In this document: positions 59,701 to 64,000 of the stretch, piece by piece | How the letters are laid out: each line of letters starts with the position of its first letter | Position numbering within the stretch: the stretch's first letter is position 1 | From: Pyropia yezoensis | Lineage: Eukaryota > Rhodophyta > Bangiophyceae > Bangiales > Bangiaceae | Direction: 5' to 3' | Assembly: GCA_009829735.1 (NCBI GenBank) | Contig: CM020619.1 | Span: forward strand, 7,244,375 to 7,308,374 | DNA length: 64,000 nucleotides | Program-made: the position numbers and the translations under genes | The notes under the pieces: model-generated | Databases searched by the model: none | What the model was told of the DNA's origin: nothing | What the model saw: the letters and a program-made list of their open reading frames with translations, nothing else

Positions 59701-60285
59701 GGCCGCCAAGCCGACCACCCCGCCGGCATCGCCGACGCTGTTGTGGCCGCCAACGCCGCCACCCCGCCCACACCCTCCGGCACCGTTGCGGCCGCCAAGC
59801 CCACCACCCCGCCGGCATCGCCGACGCTGTTGTGGCCGCCAACGCCGCCACCCCGCCCACACCCTCCGGCACCGTTGCGGCCGCCAAGCCCACCACCCCG
59901 CCGGCATCGCCGACGCTGTTGTGGCCGCCAACGCCGCCACCCCGCCCACACCCTCCGGCACCGTTGCGGCCGCCAAGCCCACCACCCCGCCGGCATCGCC
60001 GACGCTGTTGAGGCTGTCTACCCTGCCACCCCGCCCACACCCTCTGGCACCGTTGCGGCCGCCAAGCCCACCACCCCGCCGGCATCGCCGACGCTGTTGT
60101 GGCCGCTAACGCCGCCACCCCACCCACAACCTCCGGCTCCGTTGCGGCCGCCAAGCCCGCCACCCCGCCGGCATCGCCGACGCTGTTGAGGCTGTCTACC
60201 CTGCCACCCCGCCCACACCCTCTGGCACCGTTGCGGCCGCCAAGCCCACCACCCCGCCGGCATCGCCGACGCCGTTGTTGTGGCA
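56785..60285. repeat. 89-bp tandem satellite, about 39 copies
   Basis: The unit is GTTGTGGCCGCCAACGCC... (45 bp) followed by GTTGCGGCCGCCAAGCCC... (44 bp). The two halves are themselves related, so the 89-bp unit is a dimer of an older ~45-bp repeat. The period was measured at 57658 to 57747. Most copies differ at few positions. A variant unit starting GAGGCTGTCTACCCTGCC occurs near 58011, 58189, 59385, 59563, 60008 and 60186. Disturbed units lie at 57215-57450. Because 89 is not a multiple of 3, a read passes through all frames, yet very few stops occur on either strand. Not treated as coding. Confidence 0.95.
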
Positions 60286-60401
60286 GTATTGACCCCCAGG
60301 TAGGGGGCAACACGTGCCATGCAAGGGGCGGCAGGCCACTAGCCTGATCCGTTCCTCCCCCTGCATTTGGGTCCATATTCCCTAAGTTCGGGATAGTTAG
60401 C

Positions 60402-60745
60402 TTAGTAGTAAATCCAACTTGGATTTGAGGGTTTTCTGCATTTATCGTCTTGAATTTTCGTGTGGCCCGGTGGGCAGGTGCTGGGGTGGGAGATTCTGAG
60501 TGGGAGATTCTGAGTGGACCCTGGGGGGATAAGGGGAGGGACAGCGGGGCTTGGCCCTGCGTCCCCGTCCCGACCAAGAAACTGTTGGACCACACACCAT
60601 CTTCTTGTTTGTCCGTGGGGGGATTGCCCCACAACAGGGATAGAGTGTGTGCGACTTGCACTTCTTCCGGTTCCCCCGACACGGGAGGCAGCCCTCGCAC
60701 ACCGCCCCAACTTGGGTATTGTGTGTGCGAGTGGTTTTTGCCACA
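60402..60745 (+). repeat. 5' LTR of the Gypsy element (about 344 bp)
   Basis: The limits are set by homology to the copy at 13557-13901 and by the primer-binding site that starts two bases after its end (...TTTTTGCCACA). The 3' LTR lies outside the window, so the first base is approximate. Confidence 0.68.
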
Positions 60746-60747
60746 TT

Positions 60748-60765
60748 TGGTGGAGCAGCAGGGGA
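60748..60765 (+). promoter_or_regulatory. Primer-binding site of the Gypsy element
   Basis: TGGTGGAGCAGCAGGGGA begins two bases after the LTR and is identical to the minus-strand site at 17503-17520. The complement fits a tRNA 3' end (CCA, discriminator A, acceptor CTGCTCC, T-stem CCCTG). Which tRNA it is cannot be told from the window. Confidence 0.78.
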
Positions 60766-60864
60766 CAGAGGTAAACTTTACCTCCGGGTGCACCCGGGTG
60801 TAGGGGGCCCTCTGTCTCAGAGGAACGGTGGACTTGGACCGTGTCATACGGATCGTTAGCCAAC

Positions 60865-62811
60865 ATGGCTAGCTCGGACCCCCCGTCGTCCGGGGAGTAC
60901 ACGGGTGACGCACGTACTTCAGTGCCTTTGAATACTGGTGAGACACAGGTGGGTTTACCTGGGGTCGCAGAGGGACTAGAGGTCCCTCAAGCCAGCAGGA
61001 CTGGAAGTGCGGGCGGGCAACAGGCCACCCCGACTCAGTCGGGAGTTCACTCGGGTGACACTTCTGACGTGGGTGGGCCGAAGTCTGGCCACCGCGTGGT
61101 ATACTCAACGGGAACGTCCCAAGGGGTGAGGACTGTCCCCGCGAGTTCCACTCGGGTTGGAGCCAACTTTGGCTTGGAGCCATCGCCAACTAGGCTTTCG
61201 GAGGACGGCGGACCTCCGTTGGTCGGCGATGGGCTCGCGCCCATGCCCCCGGTTGAGACCCCTGAGGAACGTGGTTACCCCTCAGGTGGACTCCCGGAGG
61301 TGGACCGAGACTCAACTGGAGTCGTCAATCCACTCCTCGCGGAAACTGTCCGTCGGGAGGCGACCACTGTGTTGCGGCAGACTTTGCCGGACCTGGTGGT
61401 CACGATGACGAATACTATTCTGAATCAGATTGTGGCGAGTTTGCCAGATGGCCTTAATGTCCAGACCGGATTGGGGCCTTCGAGCCCGCAGGCGCAGGGG
61501 GTGCCCCCCCTGACACCTATCTCGGGTCGCCCTGAACAGGGGGCGACCCCTGTGACTCCCAACAAGGGAGCCACACCATACTCGGTGGGGCGTACGCCCT
61601 TCATGGGGGAGTTCCCCCCGACAACACCGGCGGCTACACCAAGCGCGCCGCGCCGGACTACAGGCACTGTGGGTGAACTTACCCCAGTGCCACAGCGGCT
61701 GTTCCCTCAACGTGAGGTGCCGCCCAAGATCCAGGTAGCCAACCCGGTCTACCAGAGGATCTTTGACTGTGAGACCTACGCCCTCCAGAACAAGTCGGTG
61801 GCGTATGGTCCTGACCAGGCCCGAGCCATGGGCCGTGCCAAGAAGAATGCACTTCACTCTTTTGGGCACAAAGCGGAGTGGGATGGAACTCCCCCCCTCC
61901 GTGTCTTTGAGTTCCTACGTCGTTTCACAAAAGCCTGTGACGACAATGCCATAAGTGAAGGCATGGCTTTTTACATGCTACAGGAGTTTACGAAGGGAGA
62001 CCTGCGGACAGAACTTATGTCCGTCATGCCCAGCTCCTCAAGTGGAGGCGCTGGGGAGGTGACGTCCTATTTGGAGCTCGTCAACTGGTTGTTGAGGGCC
62101 ATGGTTGATGAAGCGGCGTTGGCTTCTCAAGTCGAGGAGTTTACGCAAGCCCATCAGGAAGAGGCGGAGGACGAGTTGTCCTTTGCGGAGCGAGTCCGTA
62201 AGCTCAACAATCTTTGTGGGTTTCTTCATCCACAAGCTGTGGTGAAGAGTCGGTTTGTGGAAGGACTCCACTGGTCAGTCCGGATGGAGACCCGGGAGCA
62301 TAACACTGCCCGGGCGACCCTGGCCGAGTTGGCTAGGTTCGCCTACCGCAGAGGCGAGGCCTACCGCAAGTTGCGGGAGGAACAACGCCAGGAGCGTCAG
62401 GCCGAGTTGGCCAAGGAACGGGAAGAGGCGCGCCAGGCCAGAGAGTTGCGAGAGGCACGCCGAATCCGCAAGGAGAGGGTGGTAGCTGCCGTGGGAACTT
62501 CCCAAGGTACCTCGTCGTCTTCCCCAGTTGGGAAGACCCCTCCGGGAACTGATCATCGGTGTTGGAACTGCAACTCCGATGGTCACTGGGCATATGATTG
62601 CCCCAAGTTGAGTAAACGCATCCAAGAGCTTGTTAGGAATGCGAGTAAGAAGTCGGCTACGAACGAAGTGCGTTCACGCCGCGAGGGTGGGTCTCGACCA
62701 GTGGTGGCGGTCGCCACACCCTCGACGGAGGGGGCGGACACGTTGTCCTCGGACTCGTCGTCGTCCCCTTCGCCCTCAGATTCGGACGCCAAGTCGGCGG
62801 GAAACGAATGA
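60865..62811 (+). CDS. gag: Gypsy Gag
   Basis: 648 residues from ATG 60865 (MASSDPPSSGEYTGDARTSV). The N-terminus is Pro/Gly/Thr-rich. A capsid-like region follows (FLRRFTKACDDNAISEGMAF ... LELVNWLLRAMVDEAALASQ), with a Glu/Arg-rich coiled coil (YRKLREEQRQERQAELAKER). The CCHC knuckle CWNCNSDGHWAYDC is at about residue 567, and a Ser/Asp tail ends the protein. Forms the particle and binds RNA. It ends in TGA 62809-62811, overlapping an ATG of the pol frame and directly after a GGGAAAC heptamer. Confidence 0.9.
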   Translation: MASSDPPSSGEYTGDARTSVPLNTGETQVGLPGVAEGLEVPQASRTGSAGGQQATPTQSGVHSGDTSDVGGPKSGHRVVYSTGTSQGVRTVPASSTRVGANFGLEPSPTRLSEDGGPPLVGDGLAPMPPVETPEERGYPSGGLPEVDRDSTGVVNPLLAETVRREATTVLRQTLPDLVVTMTNTILNQIVASLPDGLNVQTGLGPSSPQAQGVPPLTPISGRPEQGATPVTPNKGATPYSVGRTPFMGEFPPTTPAATPSAPRRTTGTVGELTPVPQRLFPQREVPPKIQVANPVYQRIFDCETYALQNKSVAYGPDQARAMGRAKKNALHSFGHKAEWDGTPPLRVFEFLRRFTKACDDNAISEGMAFYMLQEFTKGDLRTELMSVMPSSSSGGAGEVTSYLELVNWLLRAMVDEAALASQVEEFTQAHQEEAEDELSFAERVRKLNNLCGFLHPQAVVKSRFVEGLHWSVRMETREHNTARATLAELARFAYRRGEAYRKLREEQRQERQAELAKEREEARQARELREARRIRKERVVAAVGTSQGTSSSSPVGKTPPGTDHRCWNCNSDGHWAYDCPKLSKRIQELVRNASKKSATNEVRSRREGGSRPVVAVATPSTEGADTLSSDSSSSPSPSDSDAKSAGNE

Positions 62812-62844
62812 CCGTTGGAGCTGGTCGTCCGAAGCTCCCAACGG
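62799..62844 (+). promoter_or_regulatory. Candidate -1 frameshift signal (GGGAAAC) between Gypsy gag and pol
   Basis: G GGA AAC (62799-62805) lies in register with gag, a canonical X XXY YYZ heptamer known from several retroviruses. The 6-nt spacer GAATGA (62806-62811) contains the gag stop and an ATG in the pol frame. Then comes a hairpin: 62812-62821 pairs with 62834-62844 (10 bp, one bulged C) around a 12-nt loop. The -1 frame is open from here to the window end. Reinitiation at the ATGA overlap is an alternative. Confidence 0.78.
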
Positions 62845-64000
62845 CAGCCTCGGCCAAGTGGGCCAAGAGGACGAACCAACCGTGTCGGATACTGCGGCGA
62901 CCTAAGGGAGTCCGCCCACCTCGGGTGGGACTTCCCAAGAACGTAAACCCACGTCGGGTCATCGCGGTGCTGACGGGTGAGAACTTCCAGGTGGCTGGAC
63001 GGGTGCAACTTGCCCCCGGCCGCGCCTGTTGTGTCCGTATCGTACTTGATACCGGGTCAGGAGCCTCCTTGATACGCAAGTCGCTATTACCAAAGGGGAT
63101 GAGGCTCCAACGCTGGAAGTCTAAAGCTGACCATCTGATCGATATCAATGGTGGGGTACTTCCCATCGTTGGTGCCGTGACCCTACCAACTCGGTTGGGG
63201 ACCCATGAGGTCGACGTGACCTATGGAGTAGTTGAGAATATATCGGTACCCCTGCTTCTGGGTACCCCTTATGTCGTAACACAAGTGCCTTTGATTTGTG
63301 GCCCTGAGTACTGGGTCAAGTTGATGAATGGGGAGACTATCCCCATCCTTGGTAAGGGAAAGTCTGTGGCTCCTGTGACAGTTTCACAGTCGAAGCCTGT
63401 TTGTTCTGTGAGGGAAGGGTTTACTGCTACTCTGCGTTTAGCCCGTAAAGTCATGTTGCCCCCCAACTCGGTGGCGCACGTGGATGTTGTAACTGATTAT
63501 GCGGGGAACGGGTTGGTGCACCCTAACCCCCGTCTTGCTCGCAAGCACCAAGTGCATGTTGCCCTTGGCACGATGGACTCCAAAGCCGGAGTCCCGTGGA
63601 GGATCCAGGTGATGAACCTGAGCTCGTCGCCCAAGTTCTTCAAGTCGGGGGCCAAGTTCGGCTATATCGACCAACACGAGGGACCGGTAGTAGCGGTCAC
63701 CCTCAGCGCGGGCGCAAGTAGCGACCCGAAGTCCGGAAAGGAGAAGCATCAAGCCAAGTCGGCCGCCTCTCCTCGGCCCCAGGTAAACATGGAGGGTGTT
63801 CCACCCAGGTTGAGGGTTCAAGTTGAACGCCTCTTGGACCAATATCACAAGTTGTGGGATGGTCAATTGGGACTCATGAGAGCTACCCAACACCGGATCG
63901 AGTTGAAACCCGGTGCGCCCCCTATACGCCAACAACCGTATAGGGGGGGACCCCGTTCAAGGGCCCTCGTTAAGGAGCAAGTTGCTCGCATGGAGGCCCT
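62805..64000 (+). CDS. pol: Gypsy Pol, N-terminal part (protease and start of reverse transcriptase)
   Basis: The frame is -1 relative to gag and open to the window edge. An ATG at 62808 overlaps the gag stop. The aspartic protease motif is VLDTGSGASLIRKSLLPKG near 63042, with a flap/psi-loop-like VPLLLGTPYVV near 63250. A linker region and the N-terminal RT segment (VERLLDQYHKLWDGQLG, then HRIELKPGAPPIRQQPYRGG) follow, homologous to the decayed copy at 14.5 kb. The catalytic RT boxes, RNase H and integrase should lie beyond the window. No frameshift or stop seen. Confidence 0.88.

Larger units (their letters stand above)
60402..64000 (+). mobile_element. Ty3/Gypsy LTR retrotransposon, 5' part (runs off window)
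   Basis: 5' LTR about 60402-60745, primer-binding site 60748-60765, gag 60865-62811, pol from 62805 to the window end with protease and the start of RT. All frames are intact as far as seen. It is related to the decayed element at 13.9-17.5 kb. The 112 bp between the satellite and the LTR (60290-60401) are unassigned. Confidence 0.9.

Noticed and set aside
56785-60285. CRISPR-like array
   Set aside because: The repeats are contiguous without unique spacers and lie in a eukaryotic context. It is a tandem satellite.
56446-60847. Very long ORFs (up to 811 codons) on both strands across the satellite
   Set aside because: They follow from the stop-free 89-bp unit and exist in many frames at once. 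No ATG context or domain is present, and they overlap the transposase end and the Gypsy LTR.

Overview
The window looks like nuclear DNA of a GC-rich, intron-poor eukaryote. The mix of LTR retrotransposons, PIF/Harbinger, CACTA-type and Plavaka-like DNA transposons, short GT-AG introns (179-413 bp) and a gene for a ClpF-like plastid protein suggests a photosynthetic eukaryote. A bangiophyte red alga such as Porphyra/Pyropia would fit, but that is an inference. No bacterial operon, rRNA, tRNA or CRISPR feature was recognised.

Layout. 1-1162: no gene seen. 1168-7488: a complete Ty1/Copia element with two LTRs that look identical, a 5-bp target-site duplication, gag and pol. 8650-12905: a C-rich minisatellite and a decayed Harbinger-type pair (DDE transposase on +, Myb/SANT-like partner on -). 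13557-17520: a Gypsy LTR fragment next to a decayed, truncated Gypsy element on -. 18758-20854: a broken CACTA-type (Tnp2) transposase on -. 20.9-25.6 kb: gene-poor, with a MITE-like hairpin and GC-rich repeats. 26401-33823: a 20-copy 60-bp minisatellite and a second Harbinger-type pair (trihelix partner on +, DDE transposase on -). 34-35.5 kb: simple repeats and palindromes.

36.3-46.4 kb is an island of probable host genes: a RING-H2 membrane E3 ligase with one intron, an armadillo-repeat protein, a ClpF-like protein and a low-complexity hypothetical protein. 48206-50626 holds a long unrecognised ORF. 52727-56552 is a Plavaka-like transposase whose splicing can be worked out from the sequence. 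56785-60285 is an 89-bp tandem satellite of about 39 copies. 60402-64000 is the 5' part of an apparently intact Ty3/Gypsy element that runs off the window.

Main results of the hunt. Both intact LTR retrotransposons, although from different orders, carry textbook-shaped -1 ribosomal frameshift signals at the gag-pol junction (heptamer, 5-6 nt spacer, 10-11 bp hairpin). The two Gypsy elements share an 18-nt primer-binding site with tRNA 3'-end geometry. A 29-bp tandem duplication exactly explains a frameshift in the first Harbinger transposase. The Plavaka-like transposase can be rebuilt across three GT-AG introns. The 89-bp satellite is a dimer of 45+44-bp half-units and stays stop-free over long stretches in several frames.
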